64,000 nucleotides of DNA, from assembly GCA_949152475.1 (NCBI GenBank), contig OX424569.1:19877170-19941169 (forward strand), in the 5' to 3' direction. Under the pieces are notes generated by a model. It saw nothing but the letters and a program-made list of their open reading frames with translations. It made no database searches and was not told the DNA's origin. Position 1 is the stretch's first letter. Each line of letters opens with the position of its first letter. Origin of the DNA: Terebella lapidaria. Its lineage: Eukaryota; Annelida; Polychaeta; Terebellida; Terebellidae. This document shows positions 20,902-32,455 of the stretch, in pieces. Position numbers and translations under genes: made by a program.

Positions 20902-23482
20902 GTGTCACTGCGGCCGGGCATGTTGTCTAAGGACGGGAAAGAAGGCGGACTTTCACCGGCTCGAACTGAGAGCCCTATTTTTGTCGACGATGAATCGGAC
21001 ACTCCCGCACCTTCACCAGCTCCCGTCGTCATCAACGACGAGTGTATAGCCGTCGAAATTATTGAACAGGGGGATGTCCGTGAGCATCCGATTGAAATCA
21101 TGGATGTGGACACCCAGCAGCCGGAGAACGTCCCGGAACAGCCCCGTGGAGCGGAAGCCCCAGGAGCCAAACCTCCGCTCACCCTGCAGCAGTGCGTCAT
21201 CCGCAACTTACAACTGTGAGGGGAACGTCATACGCCAAGTCTGCCACCATATCAGTTAGCGGACTTAAGCGACCCACGACTGGAGCAGCTCCAGGAAGGA
21301 AGCCGGATTGTGGAGCGCGCCTTAGCCGCACAGCGCCCGCTACGACGGCGCCGGTACCCGTACCCGCCACACGACCTGCCGTATCCCCAGCGCAACCCTC
21401 AGGGCCGCCACCCGCAGCGGGACCGTCAGCGCCAGCTCAAATCCGGATCGGGGACCCCGGATTACCCCGTTCCGATGGCAAGTGAACGAGCTGATGGCGC
21501 TTGTCCCCGCACCCGTCACGCCGATCGGAACCCGCACCATCAGTTGGGATGAAGTCCTGATGAGTCAACGCACGCGGCTAGCCGGATACGGGCCGGAACA
21601 TGACTACGCAGTCCCATCCACTCAAATTACTCAAAAGGTCAAATTATGACCCTACGCGGAATCCGCCTAGACAACGGGCGGTATGACTGCCCCTTCTGCA
21701 CCGGAACAGAAGAGCCCGCCGGATCCCTGTTGTGGCCGACTGTGAGTCGGCGCAGACCATTCCGTGCGCCGCAGGAATTGGACGCTCACGTCTTGGCGTA
21801 CCACTTCCTGTTCATCAGATTCTTCATCTGCCCAGCGAACGACAGATTCATAACCCTCACCCAGGCCGACATGGTGCGCCACCTGTCCACACCTACGGAT
21901 GAGCACATCCTGCGCCCCGCGTACCTGCTCACCTTGTTATCTTCCGCCGGACCCCGACCTCTGTTCTGACCTTCGGCATTTGGCTGATGGCCCCGGAATT
22001 AATGGAACAGTATCCGCCGAACCTTGCGCCACACGCCATGCTGGTACTTCAACGGATTGAGGCCCCGAACATTGACACCAGGGAGGGCGAAGTCCGTCTT
22101 GCCAACATGGTCAGCGAGATCCAGACCATAAACCCGCAAGTGCAATATCGCCAACCCGGGGCCTTCCTATTCCCGCGACCGATCACGTATCGGACCTCGG
22201 CAATGAAGGCGCCTGAAGCGCGCCGACCAGCACCTGCGCAACAACGTACGAACGGGTCGCCAACGCGGACCCGACCTTCGGAATCGGACAATACTGAGCC
22301 TGTGATGGAACGACCCACAGCTTCCAATGTGACGGACTATCGGGTCCGGGGGGGCTTAGTGCCACCCCCGGAGGAGTACCCACCTCTTCCCAGCCGACCG
22401 TCCATGTCTCCGGACCGCAACACGCCACCCCCGGCAAAGCAATGTGCCTCGGACTCGGCCGCTGCTGCCTCCGGACCCGCGACTCCCGCTTCCCCACGAA
22501 GCGTCACACGACGGACACTCACCTGTGAAGCCCACGGCAGATGCCAATTTCGCCTGCCTACGCCACTACGAGTGGAGTGACCGGCGCCATCCCGGCGACT
22601 ACCGCTGACACACGTCGCCGTACCTGTGTCCCCTGTGGACTCACCTCTACGACCCTCCACCACAGCCCGGGAACCGTCACGGGCGTTGGCTCGATCGGAC
22701 ATACAGCCGCCGTATCTGATGGAGGAGCGCGATACGCCGATCACCCCGTTGACGCCAGTCACCAAGGACGGTGACGAGGATCGTCCCCGGTTACTCCTGG
22801 AGACCCCGGAGAACCTCATACTCTTACCAAAGGACTTGGACGAGTAGTTACCACTACATGGGTCGGGCGAATTCGCCGCGGACTACCAGTTCTTGCGGAT
22901 TCACGGTCAACGACTGGCTGAGCGTACTCTGCCCGGGATGCAGGCCCTACCAGGGGAGAATCCTGCCTACAACTATCCCATCTGGGATGAGGACGCGGAC
23001 TGATTACCGGACAGCCTACACGTGCACGATTTTTATTGGGACGACCAGTCGGGCCCTATGGTCCACAACGCGGATCCCCTACTGCCAGCCTCTTGTCTGG
23101 ACCAGCACCTACCAACACTGGCTCCGCCACGCCGATGACCTCGCGAAACAGCACCATGGGCGTACTCCACGAGCGCTACTATCCGACTTCCCCTGAAGCC
23201 GTGACGGAGGAACGCCGCCAACTCCAGGAACATCTTCAGCGGTCAGACACTGCTCCAGCGGAACTACAGCGCGAGGTGAACCAGCTCCGCACCCAGCTCG
23301 CCCAGACTCCCGCACCTCAGCCAGAAGCCACTGGGGAGGCCGCAAGTCTTCCCAGCGAACTGGTATCTACGATCATCCGAGTTTTACCGCACTTGCCCCA
23401 TGAGGAGGCGCTTGAACTCATGGCGCACACTTCCCCCGCCACACCAGCTCGGACTCAGAGAAGGCGCGATCAGCCTAAATAG
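20902..23482 (+). pseudogene. Post-pol reading frame of unknown function in the LTR element
   Basis: About 2.6 kb behind pol reads as protein in stretches that switch frame several times (near 21200, 21480, 21640, 21975, 22560 and 23030). The first stretch starts ATG 20902 and is acidic (DDESD, DVDTQQPENVPEQP). A middle stretch (21646-21969) has CPFC followed by HVLAYH, a C2H2-finger-like spacing. The next (21987-22580) is Pro/Arg-rich. The last (23036-23482) has a coiled coil (EERRQLQEHL, LQREVNQLRTQLAQT). No transmembrane envelope or other known domain was recognised. Composition and position tie it to the LTR element. It may be a decayed accessory gene; the number of frame breaks leaves real doubt. 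Confidence 0.5.
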
Positions 23483-24133
23483 GTAGTGATCGTCAGACGG
23501 ACTATGTGAAAAGTGGACTCTAAGGGGGTCATCCCCTAGAGTCACGTGTCAGACTGTCGGATTAACAAGCATTGTGTCGGATTAACAAGCATTGTGTCGG
23601 AATAGCCTGATGGACTCAAAGGGGGTCATCCTCTCGAGTCATCGGAATATCGGAATATTCACTGTGTGATGCATGTCATATATGTATGTGGTGTGTTTTC
23701 GTATTCCATTCCTATGATAAAATGTCATATCCATGGTAACTTGTGTGCTATGTCGGACTCTGGCCTGAATCATTCAGGTATGAACTTTAAGTACATTCCG
23801 TTCCATTCTGGGACGTCGAGGACAGTTGCCTTTATTCGGTGATTTTACATGTCGTTATTCATATATGTGTTGATTTATGTCGTTGATTCCTCATCTGTCG
23901 TTGTGATGCATGTATTTGTCCTATGTGTTCATATCATCCTAGTGATTGCTGACGGACTGACTGATGACTTTATTTTGACAGTTAGAACTTTTATTGTATT
24001 CAGTGTTTTCTCATTGTCTCGCGCGGTGTGTGTGTTTCCCTTTAGGACTTTTAGCTTATTATGTTTAGATTTTTGGACTGTGAGATTTCGGGAAGGGTAA
24101 ATTCCCAGGGGGTAATTTGACGAAGAGGTGTTA
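23483..24133 (+). other. 3' internal noncoding region before the 3' LTR
   Basis: Contains a direct repeat of 'gtcggattaacaagcattgt' (about 23557-23597) and the phrase 'aagggggtcatcc' twice (23522 and 23619). The purine-rich 'gacgaagaggtgtta' immediately before the LTR (24119-24133) is a weak polypurine tract candidate. A hydrophobic 83-codon frame at 23849-24100 is probably fortuitous. Confidence 0.55.
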
Positions 24134-24722
24134 TGTAGAATAGTTATGACTGTGAGCGGCCCGAAACCCTCCCTTACACTTTATTCCACTCGACATACAC
24201 GGCACAGATTCATCACATGACTTCATACTCACGAGAATCGACGCACACCGTCAAAGACATGTAAACAACTCCACAAATGACGTCACGTAGAATACACCAC
24301 CAATCACAACATTTCCAGACACCTAACCACGCCCACACAGACATTACCTCACATTCAGCAAATCACATGAACTCCTGTTCCACGACGCGGGAAAAACCAG
24401 ACACCCATGAAAAAGTCCCTGCGCTTTTTGGAGTCGAGTAGAGAGATTTTGGAGGGAACAGATGTAACTCTAAAATACTGAAGAAATTGTGTGAAGATTT
24501 ATAGAGAAATATCTGTGATATATCATTCCACGTGTCGGACTATTAATCGGACTATTTCGGGAAGTGTGTATGAGGCCTTGATCGTGCCATCGGACTTATC
24601 ATCCCAATAAACTTGGATTAATCGAATTCGGACTGGTTTGTGATATTTCAAGCACAACGCTACGAACACTATACGCTAGTAAAAAGGCTGATCGGACCCT
24701 GAGGAATCCCGATTTCGTAACA
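24134..24722 (+). repeat. 3' LTR
   Basis: Same 589-bp length as the 5' LTR, with about 18 substitutions and no length change noticed. The TGACGTCA site (24278-24285) and AATAAA (24606-24611) are conserved. It is followed by the second CATA copy at 24723-24726. Confidence 0.95.
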
Positions 24723-24726
24723 CATA

Positions 24727-26410
24727 TATGAGTTAAAGGTTGAACAATTTCAGAGATAGTACTTTTCACAATGGCCATACTTATTTTGTCACTTCCGCTT
24801 GAATATTTATTTCTAAAATTTGAGACAATACTACGAATTTCACTATCTGTACATGGGTTCAAGAACAGACTGTTCACGTTGGTCTGACCTAAGTAATTAG
24901 AGAAATGTTTGTCAGGACATTTTGTAATATTTTTGGCAAGGGATGGCCCAATAATCGTAAAGTAGTTTACAAAGTGATCCGCAATTGACTTTTTGTCCTT
25001 AATCACCCTGTTACCTTCAACAAAATCTTGAAACTCAGAATCTGTAACCTTTTTCCTCTTTGTTATGGTGTTCAAAATTCTCCATGCATTCTTCGAATCA
25101 GACTGATATTCTTTCAATTTTGTGTTATAATATTTTTTTTCCTCAGTTCTTAATATGGTTGTCAGTTTATTTTAATACAGTTTATATTTATCCTCAGTTT
25201 GTTTAGTCCTATGTTGAAGAAATTTTTTGTATAGCATTTTTTTTTCTTGCATGGCTTCGGTGGATGATTACGTTGAGCAACTCTGACCAGAGGACAAGCC
25301 TCATTGAAGAGAGCAGTGAATGTGGTCATAAATTCAGTATAAGCTAGACTAGCATCACTAGTAGTATATATCTTAGAACATGCAGTGCGACTGAGCATAC
25401 TTTTTAAATTTGCTAGGCTGCTATCAGTTATTTTCCTTTTCCAAATTGTTTTCCGGAAAGTTAAGTTAGTTTTTTCTTTCGAATCTACATCATTTTCATA
25501 CCCTGCTATACAATATATTGGAAAATGGTCAGTTATGTCATTGACTAAAATCCCATTGTTGATTTTCACATTGATTTCATTTGTGAATATATTATCAATG
25601 AATGTACTCGTAGTACATTAATTGTTGGGACATTGAATAGTGGATGAAATCCATAACTGAATAAATGATTCACAAAATCCTGGCTTTTCTTATGCTCATC
25701 GTATTTCAATAAATCAATATTGAAATCTCCAGCAATATATGTTGTTTTACATTTACAGTATTCCATAAATTCTTGAATGTATTCATCAAAAATATCAATT
25801 GAAGAATTTTGTGTTCTGTATATACACCCTACCAATATTTTGGAACATTTTTGAAACGTCAACTCCACAAAAACAGATTCCATGATACCTTCAACATTAT
25901 TACATAACTTTTCAATAACAGTACAAATGCCACTCCCCCACCACATTTGCCATTTCGACATGATGTATGCAGTACATAGCCTTGTAACTGAAACTGAGAC
26001 AGGTCAAGTTTTTCCATGATCAACCAAGTTTCAGACAGAGCGATTATGTCAAACTTTAGATGTAAATATTCCAACAAATCAACAATATTATCATAGTGAG
26101 CTGGGAGACTCCTACAGTCAAAATGTATAATAGCTAAGCCATGTTGTTTATTCATGGCGTTGGAGCTTATTTTACATTTTTCATTAAATTTATCTGGTAA
26201 GTAATTTTTACATTGGCCTTGATTTGTACATTTGTAGAAGTTTTCATCTGGGTGAATAAACTTATCAAAATTGAATTCATTGTTAGCACATTTGGAATAA
26301 ACATCATATACCTCATATGACAAGTCCATTAAATATGCCGCTAGGTGATTGTCACTTAACCTGCTGAAAGGCAAAAGTTCAGGGTTATATTGTTCATGAT
26401 CCATTAACAT
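24727..26410 (-). pseudogene. LINE-A ORF2, N-terminal part (endonuclease to RT)
   Basis: The frame starts at ATG 26410 and overlaps the end of ORF1 by 17 bp. A leader of about 85 codons is followed by the apurinic-type endonuclease: IIHFDCRSLPAHY, IIALSETWL (catalytic Glu, about 26035), IAGDFNIDLL (about 25710) and NDITDHFPIY (about 25525). The linker and start of RT follow (KNAWRILNTITKRKK, KYSSGSDKISMAIV). It ends at VQPLTHIC where the LTR element is inserted. Frameshifts near 25900, 25570 and 25140 break it. Confidence 0.85.
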
Positions 26411-27206
26411 TCAGTTGGAGTTGTTGAAGGTCTTGTAGGGACTTGATCCGCACTGGTCTGGAATCCTCGGCTTTCTTGACGAGCACCTTCCCAAGTGTCG
26501 TCCAGGTGCCGTAGATGGTATTCTGGCGTGACATGTCTCGGCACTGACGAAAGAGTTCACTGTTGGTTTTGGTGAACTGATCGTTGAAAAAGATTCCCGG
26601 TGATACCATCTTGAGGGTTTTCCTAGCAGCCATCACATCTTGTTTGGTCGGTGTGTGAGCGAATCTCACCACTAGTGGAGGAACCGTGTCTTTGGTTCCT
26701 TGTTTGAGCTCATGGGTTGCATTTATATCATTTTCTGATAGTTGAATACCCATTTTTGAACTTATGAAGTCCACAATTTGTTTCCTGGTAGACCTAAAAG
26801 TTGTAACTTCTGACTGGCGGGATCGAGAGCCAGAGTGCGATTCTGAGGTGGTGTCAGTGTTGATAGGATCAGGAGCTATGTGAGCATCGTCAACTTGTAC
26901 GGCCATGGCCACTTCAGCGTATGAACGGGTAGGCTTTGAGATCGGTAGTCCTTTTATAATCACGTTGTTTTTCAGTGTATATCTTTTTTGTTCATTTTGT
27001 TCTTCCTCCAGTTTCACAATCTTCTTTTCAAGTTCCAAAATTTTGTTATCTTTCTTCATCACTACTTTCTCTAAGTTACTCACTTGTGTGATGAGAGTCT
27101 CTATCTTCTTGTCCTTGTCGGCATTTTTTGCTTTCAGTCCATTCACGAGGTCATGAAGTGAGTCGATCGCGTTCTTGATGTCCTGTAAATCCACTGGTCC
27201 ATTCAT
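26394..27206 (-). CDS. LINE-A ORF1: coiled-coil RNA-binding protein
   Basis: An uninterrupted 270-codon frame from ATG 27206 to TGA 26394. Residues about 10-80 form a strongly charged heptad coiled coil (KKDNKILELEKKIVKLEEEQ). A Ser-rich linker follows, then an RRM-like/C-terminal region (VPPLVVRFAHTPTKQDVMAARKTL, split here as VPPLVVRFAH and TPTKQDVMAARKTL). LINE ORF1 proteins of this layout trimerise and coat element RNA. The stop codon overlaps the ORF2 start, which suggests coupled translation. It looks intact although ORF2 is not. Confidence 0.8.
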   Translation of the reverse strand: MNGPVDLQDIKNAIDSLHDLVNGLKAKNADKDKKIETLITQVSNLEKVVMKKDNKILELEKKIVKLEEEQNEQKRYTLKNNVIIKGLPISKPTRSYAEVAMAVQVDDAHIAPDPINTDTTSESHSGSRSRQSEVTTFRSTRKQIVDFISSKMGIQLSENDINATHELKQGTKDTVPPLVVRFAHTPTKQDVMAARKTLKMVSPGIFFNDQFTKTNSELFRQCRDMSRQNTIYGTWTTLGKVLVKKAEDSRPVRIKSLQDLQQLQLNVNGS

Positions 27207-27223
27207 GTTGACATGCTGCCATG

Positions 27224-27592
27224 TATGCTGCCAAGAAGTTTATGAACCAATCCGCCAAGTTTGAATTCCAGAAGTTACCGCCGAGTTTGTAAACCAATGC
27301 GCCAAGTTTGAACTCCAGAAAGAGTTACCGCCGAGTTTGTGAAGCAATGCGCCCAGTTTGAATTCAAGACAATAAGTTTTCAGCAAGTTTGTTAACCATT
27401 TCGCCGAGTTTTTAGCACGGGCGGAAACGTTTTTAGCACGGTCTTCTTAGGCCTTCTTAGGATGGCACAAAACTTTCTAGCATGGAATAAACGTTTCTAT
27501 AGCACGGCGGTGACATTGATTTACAAACTCGGCGGTAACTCTTTCTGGAGTTCAAACTTGGCGCATTGGTTCATAAACTACTTGGCAGCATA
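27224..27592. mobile_element. 369-bp inverted-repeat (MITE-like) element
   Basis: The ends TATGCTGCCAAG... and ...CTTGGCAGCATA are inverted copies, and the match extends about 75 bp inward with few mismatches. The left arm also contains two to three direct copies of a 45-60 bp unit ('ttaccgccgagtttgt'). Outer TA dinucleotides may be the target duplication. No coding capacity. Confidence 0.8.
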
Positions 27593-27602
27593 GGGCCACT
27601 GT

Positions 27603-27674
27603 ATGATGATGATGAGGTGCGGATGATGGGGAGGGGGATGATGGGGGGGGATGATGATGATGATGATGATGAAT
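27603..27674. repeat. (GAT)n-rich microsatellite
   Basis: Imperfect GAT/GGG repeats. The following stretch 27675-27870 contains nothing I recognise. Confidence 0.85.
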
Positions 27675-27870
27675 ATGAATAAGTATCTATAGGCCTATAG
27701 GGATAGAGAGATCCCATCACCCTGGGCCGAGGTCACCGCACCCCGACAGATTGAGGTATGTATTAATGAGGGCTCCCTCCCAGGTCGACCTGATGACCAC
27801 TGGGTAGTAGTCCTCATTTCGTCGCTGACACCCCTTCTCGCGATCAGTTCTACCCACAACACGGGTGGTG

Positions 27871-29400
27871 TATGAAACCCGGATCCGGAGCCGGAGGCGG
27901 ATCCGGATTCAGGGTATGAAACCCGGAGGCGGAGGCGGAGGCAGAGCCGGATTAACCAGGTATGAAACCCGGATTCGGACTCATGGCATCATCTTCCACG
28001 GCTGTAACCATAGCTAGCACACATCTGTTCGCTTCACAGTTACCATATTATTGGGCGCAACTGTATAGGACAACTGCAATTGTATGGTAATATCCAAAAT
28101 CGATGGATGGAAAACAGTATGCATCCGTCAGTTGACAAACATCAAATGGCATCTTGTGATAGTAAATGGTGATATCTTGTGATATTACATCTTGTGAAAG
28201 TAAATGGAATGGAGCATAAATCTAACTCGAAGTAATGGTTAGCTTAGGCCCACTACTGGTCTGAATCAATAATTAGATTACTTCATAATTACGTAATCAC
28301 AAGCCAATGTATCACATACATTTAGTGCATATATGTCACATGATTTTCGGCAATAACTTTGATTAGGATCGTCGGATCAATTTGAAATTTTATATTTACA
28401 TTTGACTTGAAACCGTACAGTCTCACCAAATTCCAAACTTTTATGTTGAAAAGTAAAAAAAAATGGCAACCTACCCAATGTTGAATGATGGTCCCAAATG
28501 GTATATGTAAAATCAGGAAAATTTTGGGGTTCCATTGTCACCACTAAGAAATGTAATGTGGTAAGCTTTAGATTTGGATGGCACATACCGGTATACGTGG
28601 GAAGCTTATCAGGGACATTACTTTTTTTATTCATCACGTGAAACTCTGTTCCACAGTGACATAAAACCCATTGCATATTTTTCATATTCAACACGTGTAA
28701 TATAGCGTAACGTCACCGTGGTAAATTACATAAACACGGGCGGCCAAATCAAGTGGAAAACCACTAAAATCAGAGAGTGTTCTGCTAAAATCCGATGTAA
28801 ATCCAGTTAAAATGCTTTTAAAGGGCCGCATGATGTGATAAATGGAATCTCAAAGGAGTGTCCATTTGATATCAAATTTAATATTAAATTCGCCCAGGCT
28901 CGCATAAAGCAAAAGTTATATGGCTCGTCTAATGAATTTGATATCAAATGGGCACTCATTCAAGATGCTCTTTAGGGAATAACTTTTCTTCTGGAGGATG
29001 ATCTGGTTAAACCTAGAAAACTGGCAATTAGGCCTAAGTATTCAAAACCCGGAATTTGATATTAAAATCTGGGAATAAATGTTCAAACCTTGATTCCACC
29101 CCAATGTTATGCCCAAAAATCATCTGACATTTTGTGTTCAACTGGAATTCAACGTAAGGTATACATATGAAACTGTTCAGTGTGTCATGTCTTTTCGGCA
29201 ATAATAGAATTACAGGTATTTCCCTGTCTTCATGTGGGATTTACGACTCGACTATTGCACAGGTAGAGCCTTGGGAACTTTCGCCTAATCCGGATCCGGA
29301 TTTCATACCTGGTTAATCCGGCTCCGCCTCCGCCTCCGCCTCCGGGTTTCATACCCCAAATCCGGGTCCGCCTCCGACTCCGGATCCGGGTTTCATACCC
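27871..29400. mobile_element. 1.5-kb inverted-repeat element with GGATCCGG-rich arms
   Basis: The left arm (27871-27980) and right arm (29286-29400) are inverted copies of about 110 bp. Each consists of three 'tatgaaacccgga' units with GGAGGC runs. The interior (about 28000-29280) is AT-rich, with a short self-complementary pair ('gatatcaaatt' near 28870 and 'atttgatatcaaat' near 28935) and no protein-like frame. Structure fits a non-autonomous DNA transposon. Confidence 0.75.
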
Positions 29401-29559
29401 TATCCATAACACGCGATCTTTCGAGAGGGGGTTTCAGCGATGAAATGATGAAGACCCAGTGACAACCAACAGGTCTCAGCTGGGTCTCTCGAAAAGACCC
29501 AACGGAGCACAGCCAGGAGCATTTGTTTTGTCACTATATGTGACCCAATGGAACACTCA

Positions 29560-30565
29560 TCATTTCATCATTTCAACTGACCCAGTGGGAACCTCACCCA
29601 GCCAGACATTCATCCCTTCATCATTTTACATGACCCAGTGGGATATTCATCATTTCATCCTTTCAACTGACCCAGTGGGAACCTCATCATTTCATCATTC
29701 CAATTGACCCAGTGGGAACCTGACCAAGCCAGACATTCATCATTTCACCAATCTACATGACCCAGTGGGACATTCATCATTTCATCCTTTCAACTGACCC
29801 AGTGGGAACCTAACCCAGCCAGACATTCATCGCTTCATCATTTTACATGACCCAGTGGGACATTCATCATTTCATCCTTTCAACTGACCCAGTGGGAACC
29901 TCACCCAGCAAGACATTCATCGCTTCATCATTTTACATGACCCAGTGGGACATTCATCATTTCATCGTTTTAACTGACCCAGTGGGAACCTGACCCAGCC
30001 AGACATTCATCACTTCATCATTTTACATGACCCAGTGGGACACTCATCAATTCATTCTTTCAAATGACCCAGTGGGAACCTGACCCAGTCAGAAATTCAT
30101 CGATTCATCATTTTACCTGACCCAGTGGGACACTCATCATTTCATCCTTTCAACTGACCCAGTTGGAACCTCACCCAGCCAGACATTCATCGCTTCATCG
30201 TTTTACATGACCCAGTGGGACATTCATCATTTCATCCTTTCAACTGACCCAGTGGGAACCTCATCATTTCATCATTCCAATTGACCAAGTGGGAACCTGA
30301 ACCAGTGAAACATTCATCATTTCATCATTTTACATGACCCAGTGGGACATTCATCATTTCATCCTTTCAACTGACCCAGTGGGAACCTCACCCAGCCAGG
30401 CATTCATCACTTCATCCTTTCAACTGACACAGTGGGAACCTGACCCAGTCAGATATTCATCGCTTCATCATTTCCCTTGACCTAGTGGGACACTAATCAT
30501 TTCATCCTTCCATCTGACCCAGTGGGAACCTCAACCAGTCAGACATTGATTGCTTCATCATTAAG
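29560..30565 (+). repeat. 90-bp minisatellite, forward array
   Basis: The 90-bp period is exact over 29791, 29881, 29971 and 30061. Each unit holds two copies of TGACCCAGTGGGA about 45 bp apart, one followed by 'acctcacccagcc' and one by 'cattcatcatttcatc'. Apparent reading frames are a by-product. Confidence 0.92.
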
Positions 30566-31164
30566 GTATTTTAGCAGATACGCTTTTATGGTTTTTTTTT
30601 TGGTTTTTTTTCTTTCACGGCATTTTTCGTGAAAAATGCTGACACAGCATTTTTTCGACTCGACAAAAGAAATTCAGGTCAAAGTCAAAGTTCATCCCCA
30701 GTACCCCTTAAATATGATTCACTAGCGCCACAAGTCCGAAAATAACGTCTGTTTCGCTCTACGACGCACCGTTTACAAGATATGCATGAGCCCCAAGGAT
30801 GACTCAGCTAAAATTATTTCGAGCCCTAGGTCAACAGTCATTCGACAGATCAGCCTCAAAATTTATAGTCTTCTTCCCTGGTGATATATGGACCTCCATG
30901 AAAGTCCCACATTCATTGCCATAATATTTTTTATAGTTTCCATGTGGAACCAAAAACATTGATTTCATCCTCACAGACCTTACGGACCCCGGAGCCAGCT
31001 CAAAAACAATAGGCTTCTTCTACACCTCATTTCTGACCAGCGGTGGAAATTTGGCAGAGATACATCAGGGCAAACTGAAGTTATCGTGCGGAAACAAGAA
31101 AATGAAAAAAAAAATGAGAATTTTTTTTGGACAAAAGCATGAAGGCATTTCTGCTGACTGCCTT
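30566..31164. repeat. Central spacer of the foldback element (AAGGC-family insert)
   Basis: Begins 'aaggtattttagcag' and ends 'ttctgctgactgcctt', an imperfect inverted pair sitting exactly at the symmetry centre of the two arrays. The interior matches the 39-40 kb repeat (aagtccgaaaataacgtc, tttcgctctacgacgcaccg) and its 3' module (cctcacagaccttacggac). Confidence 0.75.
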
Positions 31165-32455
31165 AATGATGAAGCGATGAATGTCTGACTGGGTCAGGTT
31201 CCCACTGGGTCAGTAGAAATGATGAGTGTCCTACTAGCGCAAGTGAAATGGTGAAGCAATGAATGTCTGACTGGGTGAGTTTCCACTGGGTCAGTTGAAA
31301 AGATGAAAAGATGAATGTCCCACTGGGTCATGTGAAATGATGAAATGATGAATGTCGGACTGGGTCAGATTCCCACTGGGTCAGTTGAAAGGACGAAATG
31401 ATGAGTGTCCCACTGGGTCATGTTAGAATGATGAAGCGATGAATCTCTGATTGGCTGAGGTTCCCACTGGGTCAGTTGAAAGATGAAATGATGAGTATCC
31501 CACTGGGTCATGTAAAATGATGAAGCGATTAATGTCTGATTGGCTGAGGTTCCCACTGGGTCAGTTGAAAGGATGAAATGATGAGTGTCCCACTGGGTCA
31601 TGTTAAAATGATGAAGCGATGAATGTCTGATTGGCTGAGGTTCCCACTGGGTCAGTTGAATCAACACTGATTGGGTGAGTTTCCACTGGGTCAGTTGAAA
31701 AGATGAAAAGATGAATGTCCCACTGGGTCATGTGAAATGATGAAATGATGAATGTCGGACTGGGTCAGATTCCCACTGGGTCAGTTGAAAGGACGAAATG
31801 ATGAGTGTCCCACTGGGTCATGTTAGAATGATGAAGCGATGAATCTCTGATTGGCTGAGGTTCCCACTGGGTCTGTTGAAAGATGAAATGATGAGTATCC
31901 CACTGGGTCATGTAAAATGATGAAGCGATTAATGTCTGATTGGCTGAGGTTCCCACTGGGTCAGTTGAAAGGATGAAATGATGAGTGTCCCACTGGGTCA
32001 TGTTAAAATGATGAAGCGATGAATGTCTGATTGGCTGAGGTTCCCACTGGGTCAGTTGAAGGATGAAATGATGAGTATCCCACTGGGTCATGTAAAATGA
32101 CAAAGCGATGAATGTCTGATTGGCTGGGGTTCCCACTGGGTCAGTTGAAAGATGAAATGATGAGTATCCCACTGGGTCATGTAAAATGATGAAGCGATGA
32201 ATGTCTGATTGGCTGAAGTTCCCACTGGGTCAGTTGAAAGGATGAAATGATGAGTGTCCCACTAGGTCAAGTGAAATGATGAAGCGATGAATGTCTGACT
32301 GGGTCAGATTCCCACTGGGTCAGTTGAAAGGATGAAATGATGAGTATCTCACTAGGTCAAGTGGAATGATGAAGTGATGAATGTCTGAGTGGGTGAGGTT
32401 CCCACTGGGTCAGTTGAAAGGATGAAATGATGAGTTTCCCACTGGGTCAGATTCA
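31165..32455 (-). repeat. 90-bp minisatellite, reverse array with a 400-bp higher-order repeat
   Basis: Reverse complement of the forward array (TCCCACTGGGTCA units, 90-bp period). About 31261-31660 and 31661-32060 are a direct 400-bp duplication with shared variants such as 'gaaaagatgaaaagatg', showing recent higher-order amplification. After the element, 32743-33429 contains no feature I can name. Confidence 0.88.

Larger units (their letters stand above)
3692..24722 (+). mobile_element. Ty3/Gypsy-type LTR retrotransposon, 21 kb with nested insertions
   Basis: Two 589-bp direct repeats (3692-4280 and 24134-24722), both TG...CA, bound the element, and CATA is duplicated at 3688-3691 and 24723-24726. 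The interior order is gag, CCHC, protease, RT, RNase H, integrase, which is the Ty3/Gypsy order, then an extra reading frame. By eye the LTRs differ at about 18 of 589 positions (about 3%), so insertion is not very recent. The interior holds LINE-B, a pogo-like transposon and a 1,036-bp tandem duplication. Without these the element would be roughly 13 kb, large for the family. Pol is broken in several places, so this copy is defective. Confidence 0.95.
24723..27222 (-). mobile_element. LINE-A, 5' half
   Basis: The 5' half of the element whose 3' half is at 1962-3691. It carries the endonuclease part of ORF2 and an intact-looking ORF1. The ORF1 start (27206) lies only 18 bp from an inverted-repeat element at 27224, so the 5' UTR is missing or very short. 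Confidence 0.87.

Noticed and set aside
23849..24100. Hydrophobic 83-residue frame before the 3' LTR as a possible envelope or transmembrane protein
   Set aside because: The region is T-rich, which alone gives hydrophobic translations. There is no signal peptide plus ectodomain arrangement.
31365..32172. Long open frames across the 90-bp minisatellite
   Set aside because: The 90-bp period is a multiple of three, so any stop-free phase stays open. The translations are repeat products with no start context or fold.
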